DNA of 48,393 nt from Chloroflexota bacterium (GTDB lineage: Bacteria > Chloroflexota > Anaerolineae > B4-G1 > SLSP01), in assembly GCA_029555965.1 (NCBI GenBank), contig JAKQHY010000029.1, positions 1 to 48,393 on the forward strand, given 5' to 3'. The notes under the pieces were generated by a model. The model did no database searches, was not told where the DNA came from, and saw only the letters and a list, made by a program, of their open reading frames with translations. Made by a program: the position numbers and the translations under genes. Position 1 is the first letter of the stretch, and each line of letters begins with the position of its first letter. Below, piece by piece: positions 33,701 to 39,744 of the stretch.

Positions 33701-34205
33701 CGAGGTTTTGCTCGCTCAGATTGGTGGGGTTGGCGATAGCGAACAGCATCCGCCGGGGCCATTGGGAGACCGGCGGCGGGTCTTCCTTGCCCAGATCGGT
33801 GACGCGGGGCGAGTAGCGCGAAAAGGGCGTCGCGGCCGCCGTCGTGAAGGGCGTCTGGGCCGGTTGCGCCAGCCGTTCCCAGTTCAGGGCGTGCAATTCC
33901 GAGGCTTTAGGATCGATCCACAAACGCAGGCGCAGGCGACCTTCCGTTTCCGTGCCGGCCAGCCCGACGGCCACGTCGTATGCCTCGCGGACGCGCCCGA
34001 TGAAGAGCGCGTAGAAGAGCGCCCGCCCGTACTCCTCGGCGTTGGACTCGACCTGCCGCAATGCGTCCAGATCGAGCGCCAGCTCCCCATCGCTGAAAAC
34101 GCGATCGCCGTTCAACGTCGCTTCGACGGGGTAAACCTCCGTCTCATCCTGGGGGAAGATGCGGATCAGCAGGTCGGTATAATCGGATTTTGGTGTTTCG
34201 GGCAT
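30714..34205 (-). CDS. CHAT-protease, NTPase and HEAT-like repeat protein
   Basis: Large cytoplasmic protein of 1163 aa. Residues about 1-130 are the helical lead-in seen before many CHAT domains. About 150-385 is a CHAT (caspase/separase-like) domain: YHILHFLGHGSF with catalytic His246, and LVFLSSCQSA with catalytic Cys294. About 425-690 is a STAND/NACHT-like ATPase with P-loop GDEGMGKS (469-476) and Walker B VMVDGSDG (Asp557). From about 860 the helices with DAESQAIAAFALGDLKTT-like pairs are HEAT-like repeats for sensing. ATG at 34205 is chosen because GGAGG lies five bases upstream. CHAT-STAND proteins act as ligand-triggered proteases in signalling, cell death or phage defence; target and trigger here are unknown and no partner is adjacent. 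Confidence 0.85.
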   Translation of the reverse strand: MPETPKSDYTDLLIRIFPQDETEVYPVEATLNGDRVFSDGELALDLDALRQVESNAEEYGRALFYALFIGRVREAYDVAVGLAGTETEGRLRLRLWIDPKASELHALNWERLAQPAQTPFTTAAATPFSRYSPRVTDLGKEDPPPVSQWPRRMLFAIANPTNLSEQNLAALDVEKELRNLLDVLAPHLRSGSLHLTVMHGRTPLPDDLRADIAALDGEIYDDALTLTDLMRRLNEQPYHILHFLGHGSFSRRSKSAALILEDATGAMQAVGDVEFAKQLKALQAPPHLVFLSSCQSAARDPGQGNPFVGLAPRLVQYDTLAVVAMQDFVPISVNQQLVQDFYRYLLQHGLVDVALNQARLALYNQKFQSWDVPALFMRPKHGQLFTADPVRTALTAMLTAKLFNPLAANEPYLPVEVQHFKGLVDANDLRALSHLETPALDLSDALARIFAPAKVEIGPHGPSIVALVGDEGMGKSVSLRRLGYVTARNSLEKGAATPIVPVYINLEKVSRTLSLDSQDIQTMLAQALQPFWGDDAARRVADLLRAQSGPILRVMVDGSDGLPDHIRRRAWCALNRFIMENSRHEYILAVNPGTLATGGLAITDVLVMQPISRHNLQRFLTKTLKDPAGAALYTALGQARLFDLAAMPWLLFEMLKQTQQGAPPQSRVQVLGSVVADRIAEIAADRGMRAKATETLYALAWEMGLRRRSALPVHEAFALMAQVRGTRGYDLEDFYQQLISYELLQPIGDEMVCFSRAILRDYCFARALTRRSDSDAQLDDITATLGRYARYRWWEESLVLLSGMLDDPGVLIRQLLYGAPLGEGEQIFLAARCIQEQARVAELDPQLLNYVANILLWRLRYSADPRPARRVRIIQALAQLQAPAALAALIDIAYPPVAPPPINESDYDYNTIRLAAMLALRQMTAPPYVPIANRAPQLAELLNLWARQDVDALLPFVFKQDEQDAESQAIAAFALGDLKTTRGLVKLFMTPGLPATVRRNVVTGLSLLDANTVAQQVVLPLLDPERTPDPTPWKPMLAYLIGKVCLQEPPARAFLYTCLREDPDIQLKGLALQSLGWMYDLKSKQRFEDIALGDFSSLGLPEDAPPLPPDAQLLQRRALEALRVIGDAATLTRLQRRPAALSPELEQAFYWTIEEIIVRQNEE

Positions 34206-34262
34206 GGGAACCTCCATTCGCATTGCTGCCACAGTGATGGATAGACTGAATGAATTTGTGCT

Positions 34263-34290
34263 ATTATACGCTTGTCCGTGAAGGTGAAAA
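34263..34290 (-). promoter_or_regulatory. Promoter of the CHAT gene
   Basis: On the minus strand TTTTCA (34285-34290), a 16-bp spacer and TATAAT (34263-34268). The leader is about 50 bases. Confidence 0.6.
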
Positions 34291-34423
34291 CTTGTGCAGT
34301 GAACGGACATGAGTAAACAGAAATTCGTTGAGGCTATTTTCAGAGGAATTCGTCATTAACTTGCGGTTCACCAGTGGTTGGATGAAAATTTTCACCGCCG
34401 AGACGCAGAGCACGCAGAGATTT

Positions 34424-34456
34424 TGCTATTCGCTATTCGCTATTCGCTATTTTCAG
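34424..34456 (+). repeat. GCTATTC repeat and TATTTTCAG leader before the GH114-like gene
   Basis: About four 7-bp GCTATTC units run directly into TATTTTCAG (34448-34456) and then the AGAGGAGG ribosome site. Another TATTTTCAGAGGA lies at 34335-34347 without a gene behind it. Confidence 0.85.
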
Positions 34457-34466
34457 AGGAGGTGCG

Positions 34467-35459
34467 ATGAAAAAGAAACGATGGTGCCAATGGGTAGGAG
34501 TGTGTCTAGGTTTTCTGGCGCTGTGTTGCGGCGGATGGACGCGGCAGCCGCAAGGCGAAGGAGAGTTTCGCATCTACCTGCCCCTGATCCTCAAAGGGAA
34601 TCACATGACTCTGGCGTCTGTCAACGATTTCTTGTACCAATTGCAAGCCATGGACTTGTCGGCCATCGGCGCGACGGCCTACGATTTGGTGGTGATGGAT
34701 TATGCAGCCGATGGGGACGAGGCGACCGAGTTCACGGCAGGCGAGATCGCCGCGCTCAAGCACAGCCCCGGCGGCGAGAAGATTGTGCTGGCGTATATGA
34801 GTATCGGCGAGGCCGAGACCTATCGGTTTTATTGGGAGGCGGATTGGGATGCGGATCTGGATGGCGTGCCCGATCCCGCCGCGCCGGCCTGGCTCGACAT
34901 TGAAGACCCCGATTGGGAGGGGAATTACAAGGTGCGCTACTGGGATCCGGCCTGGCAAACGATCATTCTCAGCTACACCGATAAGTTGCTGGACGCCGGG
35001 TTCGACGGCGCGTACCTGGACATCATTGACGCCTACGAATATTACGCGGAGCAAGGTCGCGCCACGGCGGGGCAGGAGATGGTGGATTTCGTGGGGGCGC
35101 TACGCGCGCATGCCCGCGCGCGCGACGCCGATTTTTACATCTTCCCACAGAACGCGGCGGAGTTGGGGACGCTATTTCCCGACTATCTGACTCTCGTGGA
35201 GGGCATTGGGCAAGAGGACATTTACTACGGGTACGATGACGACAACACGCCGACGCCGCCGGATGCGACCACCGAAATGGAGGCGGATTTAGATGTCTTT
35301 GTAGCGGCGGGCAAACTGGTGTTGACCGTGGATTACGCGACCACCCCCGCCTATATTGATTCCGCCTATGCGCGCGCGCAGGCACGGGGATATGTCCCCT
35401 ACGTCACCGTGCGCGACCTAGATCGCCTGATCATCAACCCCGGTCATGAGCCGGATTGA
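34467..35459 (+). CDS. Endo-alpha-1,4-polygalactosaminidase-like (GH114/TM1410) protein
   Basis: Exported protein of 330 aa: basic KKKR start, hydrophobic VGVCLGFLALCC, and Cys at 20-21 that may be a lipid site. The mature part is a TIM barrel of the GH114/TM1410 family: YDLVVMDYAADGDEATEFTA, IVLAYMSIGEAETYRFYW, the YWDPAW.. block, and GFDGAYLDIIDAYEYY, which holds the acidic residues expected to catalyse. Family enzymes cut galactosamine-containing polysaccharides or biofilm exopolymers such as Pel, so a cell-surface glycan role is likely. AGAGGAGG fixes the ATG. Confidence 0.85.
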   Translation: MKKKRWCQWVGVCLGFLALCCGGWTRQPQGEGEFRIYLPLILKGNHMTLASVNDFLYQLQAMDLSAIGATAYDLVVMDYAADGDEATEFTAGEIAALKHSPGGEKIVLAYMSIGEAETYRFYWEADWDADLDGVPDPAAPAWLDIEDPDWEGNYKVRYWDPAWQTIILSYTDKLLDAGFDGAYLDIIDAYEYYAEQGRATAGQEMVDFVGALRAHARARDADFYIFPQNAAELGTLFPDYLTLVEGIGQEDIYYGYDDDNTPTPPDATTEMEADLDVFVAAGKLVLTVDYATTPAYIDSAYARAQARGYVPYVTVRDLDRLIINPGHEPD

Positions 35460-35488
35460 GCGAAAAAACGGCGCGCCAAACGCAAAAC

Positions 35489-35516
35489 TTGTCTTAATGC
35501 CAGATTATGTTACAAC
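35489..35516 (+). promoter_or_regulatory. Possible promoter of the molybdenum hydroxylase genes
   Basis: TTGTCT (35489-35494), 16-bp spacer, TACAAC (35511-35516) with TGT just before it. Both boxes match four of six consensus bases. The AACGTTTG array would lie in the leader. Confidence 0.35.
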
Positions 35517-35534
35517 ACGTCGAAAGCTAAGAGA

Positions 35535-35596
35535 AACGTTTGAACGTTTGAACGTTTGAACGTTTGAACGTTTGAACGTTTCAACGGTATTTTCAG
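35535..35596 (+). repeat. AACGTTTG octamer array and TATTTTCAG leader
   Basis: Six 8-bp units (35535-35582, the last with C) lead into TATTTTCAG (35588-35596) and the GGGAGGAGG ribosome site of the FAD subunit gene. Confidence 0.9.
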
Positions 35597-35608
35597 GGAG
35601 GAGGACGG

Positions 35609-36478
35609 ATGAAACCTTTTGCTTACCAGGCTCCAGTTTCGATAGAGGCAGCCGTAGCCTTATTGGCCGAGTACGGCCCCCGCGCGCGTCCGTTGGCCGG
35701 GGGGACGGACTTGCTGGTGCAGTTGCGCCGGGGCGCAAGCGACGCGGCGCTATTGGTGGACGTGAAACGCATCCCCGACCTGACGCGCATCACCTTTGAT
35801 CCCGTCTCCGGCCTGACCTTCGGCGCGGCAGTCTCGTGCGCCGAGTTGTGCGAGCATCCCGACGTGCGGGCGCATTATCCCGGCCTGGTGGACGCCGTCC
35901 GCATCATTGGCGGCGCGGCGATCCAGAATCGGGCGACGGTCGGCGGCAACCTGTGCAACGCTACGCCGAGCGGCGACAGCATCCCCGCGCTCATCGTGCT
36001 GGGCGCGGAGGCGCAGCTTACCGGCGCCGACAGCACCCGCTGCGTCCCCGTGCGCGATTTCTGCACCGCGCCGGGCAAGACCGTGCGGCAGCCCGGCGAG
36101 ATGCTCGTCGCGCTGCGCGTCCCGCCGCCGGCAGCCCGGAGCGGCGCGGCCTACCTGCGCTTTATCCCCCGCGCCGAGATGGACATCGCCGTGGCGGGCG
36201 CGGGCGCGTGGCTCCAGCTTGCCGCCGACGGTACGATAGCGGATGCGCGCATCGCCCTCTCCGCCGTCGCGCCGACGCCGCTCTTCGTCGCCGAAGCAGG
36301 CGCGGCCCTCATCGGCCAACGCCCGACGGAAGACGCCTTTGCCGCCGCAGCCGCCATCGCCCAGGAAGCCTGCCGCCCCATCACCGACGTGCGCGGCACC
36401 GCGGAGCAGCGGCGGCACCTGGTCGGCGTGCTGGTGAAGCGGGCGCTGCGAATGGCGAGTGAGCGAGTGGCGAGTTAG
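35609..36478 (+). CDS. Molybdenum hydroxylase FAD subunit (CoxM/xanthine dehydrogenase type)
   Basis: Flavoprotein of 289 aa. PLAGGTDLLVQLR (about 28-40) and IQNRATVGGNLCNATPSGDS (about 109-128) are the two FAD-binding motifs, and the C-terminal domain (from about 180) is the CO-dehydrogenase flavoprotein tail with SAVAPTPLFVAEA. It passes electrons from the [2Fe-2S] subunit to an acceptor. The partner subunits lie at 37793 and 39745, separated by unrelated genes. The last eight residues MASERVAS and the stop come from a GAGTGGC repeat (36451-36478). Substrate is not determined by this subunit. Confidence 0.9.
   Translation: MKPFAYQAPVSIEAAVALLAEYGPRARPLAGGTDLLVQLRRGASDAALLVDVKRIPDLTRITFDPVSGLTFGAAVSCAELCEHPDVRAHYPGLVDAVRIIGGAAIQNRATVGGNLCNATPSGDSIPALIVLGAEAQLTGADSTRCVPVRDFCTAPGKTVRQPGEMLVALRVPPPAARSGAAYLRFIPRAEMDIAVAGAGAWLQLAADGTIADARIALSAVAPTPLFVAEAGAALIGQRPTEDAFAAAAAIAQEACRPITDVRGTAEQRRHLVGVLVKRALRMASERVAS
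36451..36478. repeat. GCGAGTG repeat over the FAD subunit stop codon
   Basis: GCGAGTGAGCGAGTGGCGAG encodes the C-terminus of the FAD subunit; the stop TAG follows inside the same pattern. The iron-sulfur subunit ends the same way at 38246-38260. Confidence 0.75.
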
Positions 36479-36527
36479 ATGACAGACTCCAGTAACCATG
36501 AAAATCGCTATAAAGAGAATGTGAACC

Positions 36528-37613
36528 TTGAAAAGTAGATCAAGACAGATCCTCATTATTTTGACTTGTATTGGTTTGCTAGGGCTTGTTGGGTTACTTG
36601 TGGATGTTGGACGTATTTGCTTTGAACGGAAACAACTCAGTCAGGCAATTGTCAGTATGGTGTTGAGGGCTGCCTCAGCTTTACCACTTGAGCAAGAAGC
36701 ACACGAAGAAGCCTTGTCATACCTGAAAGAAGAGGTTTATCGCTATCAGAACTGGGAAGGGGCAAAGGTAGTCATCAATGCTGGAGACGTAACAGAACGG
36801 ATATTAGAATCATCAACCACAGGTGAGTCTCTGACAATTTGGATCGATACAGCTTTTTCCAGAGCCCTAGATGTAAAGGAACCAACCGATACAGCAAACT
36901 CAATTCGGGTAAAAATCCGCAAGGAAGTGCCCACATTCTTTCTATGGTTGTTTGGCATTGGACACGTCACGATTGAGGAGACTGAACAGGTCGAAACAAT
37001 GCCCTATACGATGATGACAATTGTTTCTGACATCGCCGGGGCGACAAAATTCGGAACATTATGTGGGCGTCGCGAAGAGGGACGTAGCTTTGCCAGATCC
37101 AGTTGGATTCAATGCAATGAGGAGGATCCCAGTAACATCTATATAACAGTTGATGATGCCATTCGTGCAAGTTTAGATGATACTACAAGCAAAGATTTGA
37201 CCGATATAATTACGAGGATGAAAATGAGTATTGCTTTATTGAATTCCGCGTCAGGAGAGTATGAACGGTCAAGAGCTACGCATGTAATGCTTATAATAAC
37301 TGATAGATCCCCAACCACGGTCCCTGATGATGAACTTCAAGGGCAAGAGTGCTGGCGGGAGAATTTGTGGATAGGTACAGAAAGTGAAGATGAGGAGTAT
37401 CAAAAGGCTGCCGATTGCGCAATGCATTACGCTAAATTGGCCGCAGAAAATAACATCTTTATCGCAATTGTTAGTGCGGGCAGCCTGATTGATCGGAATT
37501 TAATGCAGGAAATGACTGCTCTCGGCCAGCATTGTTGGATTCCCACCTTAGATGAATTGAAGGGCTTCAGTTATGAATACTTTCTGTACGGTGGTCCTAG
37601 ATTTGTCGAATAG
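36528..37613 (+). CDS. TadE/TadG-like pilus-assembly protein with VWA-like C-terminus
   Basis: Protein of 361 aa with a single N-terminal transmembrane segment (ILIILTCIGLLGLVGLLVDV, about 8-27) followed by GRICFERKQLSQAIVSMVLR, the pattern of Flp pilus TadE/TadG-like proteins. The C-terminal half (from about 210) resembles a von Willebrand A fold (HVMLIITDRSP, NIFIAIVSAGSLIDRNLMQE), but a clear DXSXS metal site is missing. The start is TTG at 36528 with a weak ribosome site. The gene is visibly more AT-rich than its neighbours and sits between two subunits of the molybdenum hydroxylase, which points to insertion from elsewhere. No other tad genes are in the window. Confidence 0.65.
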   Translation: MKSRSRQILIILTCIGLLGLVGLLVDVGRICFERKQLSQAIVSMVLRAASALPLEQEAHEEALSYLKEEVYRYQNWEGAKVVINAGDVTERILESSTTGESLTIWIDTAFSRALDVKEPTDTANSIRVKIRKEVPTFFLWLFGIGHVTIEETEQVETMPYTMMTIVSDIAGATKFGTLCGRREEGRSFARSSWIQCNEEDPSNIYITVDDAIRASLDDTTSKDLTDIITRMKMSIALLNSASGEYERSRATHVMLIITDRSPTTVPDDELQGQECWRENLWIGTESEDEEYQKAADCAMHYAKLAAENNIFIAIVSAGSLIDRNLMQEMTALGQHCWIPTLDELKGFSYEYFLYGGPRFVE

Positions 37614-37747
37614 GCAAGTATTTGAAAGTTCTGAGGAAAGTTTGGTTGGAGTATGCCATGCTGTTTCGCAAGCAGTTAGAATGCGGCATTAGGAGTGAGA
37701 AAGCAGGATGTGATAATCAAGAATCGAGAATCATGTGTCTTACAACC

Positions 37748-37767
37748 TCACGTTTCACGTTTCACGC
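37748..37767. repeat. CACGTTT repeat before the iron-sulfur subunit gene
   Basis: Nearly three units; the ribosome site AAGGAG of the gene at 37793 follows after an AT-rich GGAATATATAAGG stretch. The remaining 37614-37747 shows no gene. Confidence 0.7.
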
Positions 37768-37792
37768 AATACGGAATATATAAGGAGTCATC

Positions 37793-38260
37793 ATGACCAA
37801 GAAAACCTTAGTATCCGCCACGATTAACGGGGAAGAGACGGAATTTTTGTGCGAACCGCAGCAAAGTCTGTTGGAAGTGCTGCGCGACGGGTTGGGCCTC
37901 ACGGGGACGAAGGAGGGCTGCAACGACGGCAACTGCGGCGCGTGCAGCGTGCTGCTCGACGGGCGGCTGGTCAACTCGTGCTTGGTGCTGGCTGTGGAAA
38001 TCGAGGGGCGGAGCGTGGTCACGGTCGAAGGGTTAGCCGAGTGGCCCAGGCTGCATCCCTTACAGAAAGCCTTCGCCGAAAACGACGCGCTGCAATGCGG
38101 CTTCTGCACGCCGGGGATGCTGATCGCGTCGAAAGCGCTGCTAGATCGCAACCCGCATCCGACGGAGGCGGAGATCCGCGCGTGGCTGGCAGGCAATCTC
38201 TGCCGCTGCACCGGCTACGACAAGATCGTGCGGGCGGTACAGGCAGCGAGTGGCGAGTGA
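37793..38260 (+). CDS. Molybdenum hydroxylase [2Fe-2S] subunit (CoxS type)
   Basis: Protein of 155 aa with two iron-sulfur clusters. Cys43, 48, 51 and 63 (CNDGNCGAC...C) bind the plant-type cluster, and Cys102, 105, 137 and 139 (CGFC and CRC in GNLCRCTGYDKI) bind the second. It relays electrons from the molybdenum to the FAD subunit. AAGGAG precedes the ATG. The last residues ASGE and the stop are made from the GCGAGTG repeat. Confidence 0.93.
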   Translation: MTKKTLVSATINGEETEFLCEPQQSLLEVLRDGLGLTGTKEGCNDGNCGACSVLLDGRLVNSCLVLAVEIEGRSVVTVEGLAEWPRLHPLQKAFAENDALQCGFCTPGMLIASKALLDRNPHPTEAEIRAWLAGNLCRCTGYDKIVRAVQAASGE

Positions 38261-38320
38261 GGAGTTAGGAGTGAGGAGTTAGGAGTTAGGAGTGAGGAGT
38301 GGCGGATCAGCGAATCAACG
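38246..38320. repeat. GAGTTAG/GAGTGAG heptamer array after the iron-sulfur subunit
   Basis: Starts inside the stop-codon region of the gene and ends with GGCGGATCAGCGAATCAACG, which is the reverse of the CGTTGATCCGCTGATTCGC modules of the arrays at 29.9 kb. Confidence 0.85.
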
Positions 38321-38336
38321 TTGAGGAATTTAACCA

Positions 38337-38867
38337 TTGGTTACAGAAAAACATTTCAATTGCCTCAAAGGTTTTGAGAAAGTCGCATCTCGCCCTGGCA
38401 TGGTGCTCACAATCTCGTTAATCGGCGCCGGCCTCTTCACTCTGCTCATGCTCCCGCTGCCGCGATTTGCCGGGGAAAGACGTTGGTATCTGTTCGCCTA
38501 TCACGCGCCGATTGTGGCGGTGTTCATCAATTACTTCTTTGACAGGGTCAAGCATCGCGCCGAGATTCGCCCGTGGCAATGGGGGATTGAAGCGATCGTT
38601 GTTGCGCTCGCCTTAATCCGGGCCGTTTTTTCTATTCCGTACATTTCCGGCCATGCGCTCTTTCTATCCTATGTGCTTGTCAACACACCGCTACGGCTGG
38701 TTTGGTGGCTTGCTATCCTTGTATTTGCAGAAGTGATCTATATCAAAGTCACGGTTTTGAACGATCCCACGTTGATCGGCGGATTCATTGGTGGCGTTAT
38801 TGGCGGAGTGGCGGTTTGGTGGGGGAAACGCTCCTATCATCCCCACACCACAAGGACGAAAATGTAG
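38337..38867 (+). CDS. Hypothetical integral membrane protein
   Basis: Up to 176 aa, with about five hydrophobic segments (roughly 24-42, 52-68, 83-105, 110-130, 146-163). The start is uncertain: the frame opens with TTG at 38337, while ATG at 38400 would give 155 aa; neither has a clear ribosome site. No motif is recognised. It lies between two subunits of the molybdenum hydroxylase, with the next membrane protein 51 bp downstream, so it looks inserted with that gene. Confidence 0.55.
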   Translation: MVTEKHFNCLKGFEKVASRPGMVLTISLIGAGLFTLLMLPLPRFAGERRWYLFAYHAPIVAVFINYFFDRVKHRAEIRPWQWGIEAIVVALALIRAVFSIPYISGHALFLSYVLVNTPLRLVWWLAILVFAEVIYIKVTVLNDPTLIGGFIGGVIGGVAVWWGKRSYHPHTTRTKM

Positions 38868-38918
38868 GCGCGACATCCCTGTCGCGGGCAACGGTTCAAC
38901 TACTAGGAGAGAACTTTA

Positions 38919-39641
38919 GTGAAACAGGGACTACGATTACTGATTCCGACAATTTTTTTGCTGATGGGGCTGTTCTATTTCCTAGAGCCTTTTCTGTCTG
39001 GTTGGTTTGAGATCGTAGACCCGTTCATATATCGAACCATCTTTTTGCCTGTTGACTGGATAATATTTTTTGGACTTGGACTCCCTTTTTTTCGTTTGTC
39101 TGAAAAGCTGGGACCGGTTGCGGAAGATATTGCGTTTGGGCTAATATTTATACTTTACCTCTTCTATTTTTTCAAGGTAGTTCGTAGACGTTGGGCGGAA
39201 GAAAAGTGCAAAAAGCTCGCTCTAGTACCTATCATTGTCTGTTGCTTAATGTGGTGTGTAACGTTGCCACTTGGGGGAACCTATAACGCAAGGAGATTCA
39301 ATGCCTTTAGAGTTGGCGGGTGGACCCGCCTGATCTGTTCTGGCGGTGCCACGCGTGTAAGAACTGACGCCCTAGAGTTTATACAAGAAACTACCCAGGC
39401 GACTCCTCCTCGGTCGGAGTGGCCATCATCCTTACAACGGTTAGGTTATGGGTTAAAGATCGAACACGACAACCGACTCGTATTAGTAGGGTTAGGTCGA
39501 GCAATTGGAATGGCAGCGGAATTTGGATTCATTATTCAAGATTCAAGTGCTTCGCCACCAATACCACACTATTTGGAACGAGACGGTGAAAATCCTCAGT
39601 TATGGCGGCTTGCAGATGGTATTTACTTTTTTATGAATTGA
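38919..39641 (+). CDS. Hypothetical membrane-anchored protein
   Basis: Protein of 240 aa. It starts at GTG 38919, with TAGGAGAG a few bases upstream. Four hydrophobic segments fill residues 5-120 (LLIPTIFLLMGLFYFLEPFL, TIFLPVDWIIFFGLGLPFF, IAFGLIFILYLFYFF, LALVPIIVCCLMWCVTLPL). The remaining 120 residues are soluble and unrecognised, with RVGGWTRLICSGGATRVRTD. The coding sequence is more AT-rich than the surrounding hydroxylase genes, which points to a different origin. Confidence 0.6.
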   Translation: MKQGLRLLIPTIFLLMGLFYFLEPFLSGWFEIVDPFIYRTIFLPVDWIIFFGLGLPFFRLSEKLGPVAEDIAFGLIFILYLFYFFKVVRRRWAEEKCKKLALVPIIVCCLMWCVTLPLGGTYNARRFNAFRVGGWTRLICSGGATRVRTDALEFIQETTQATPPRSEWPSSLQRLGYGLKIEHDNRLVLVGLGRAIGMAAEFGFIIQDSSASPPIPHYLERDGENPQLWRLADGIYFFMN

Positions 39642-39692
39642 AGTCTGCACCTTTGGGAAAAATACCGAGCAATTAGATCGCAAGGTATTCTT

Positions 39693-39735
39693 GACTATAA
39701 GACTACCCGACTAACGACTACTGAACTATTTTCAG
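39693..39735 (+). repeat. GACTA-type repeats and TATTTTCAG leader before the molybdenum subunit
   Basis: GACTATAA, GACTACCC, GACTAAC, GACTACT and GAACTA lead into TATTTTCAG (39727-39735) and GGAGAA before the ATG at 39745. Confidence 0.75.
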
Positions 39736-39744
39736 GAGAAAACT

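Noticed and set aside
34309..34359. A 16-codon frame opening MSKQKFVEAI
   Set aside because: Too short, no ribosome site; it only happens to contain one TATTTTCAG copy.
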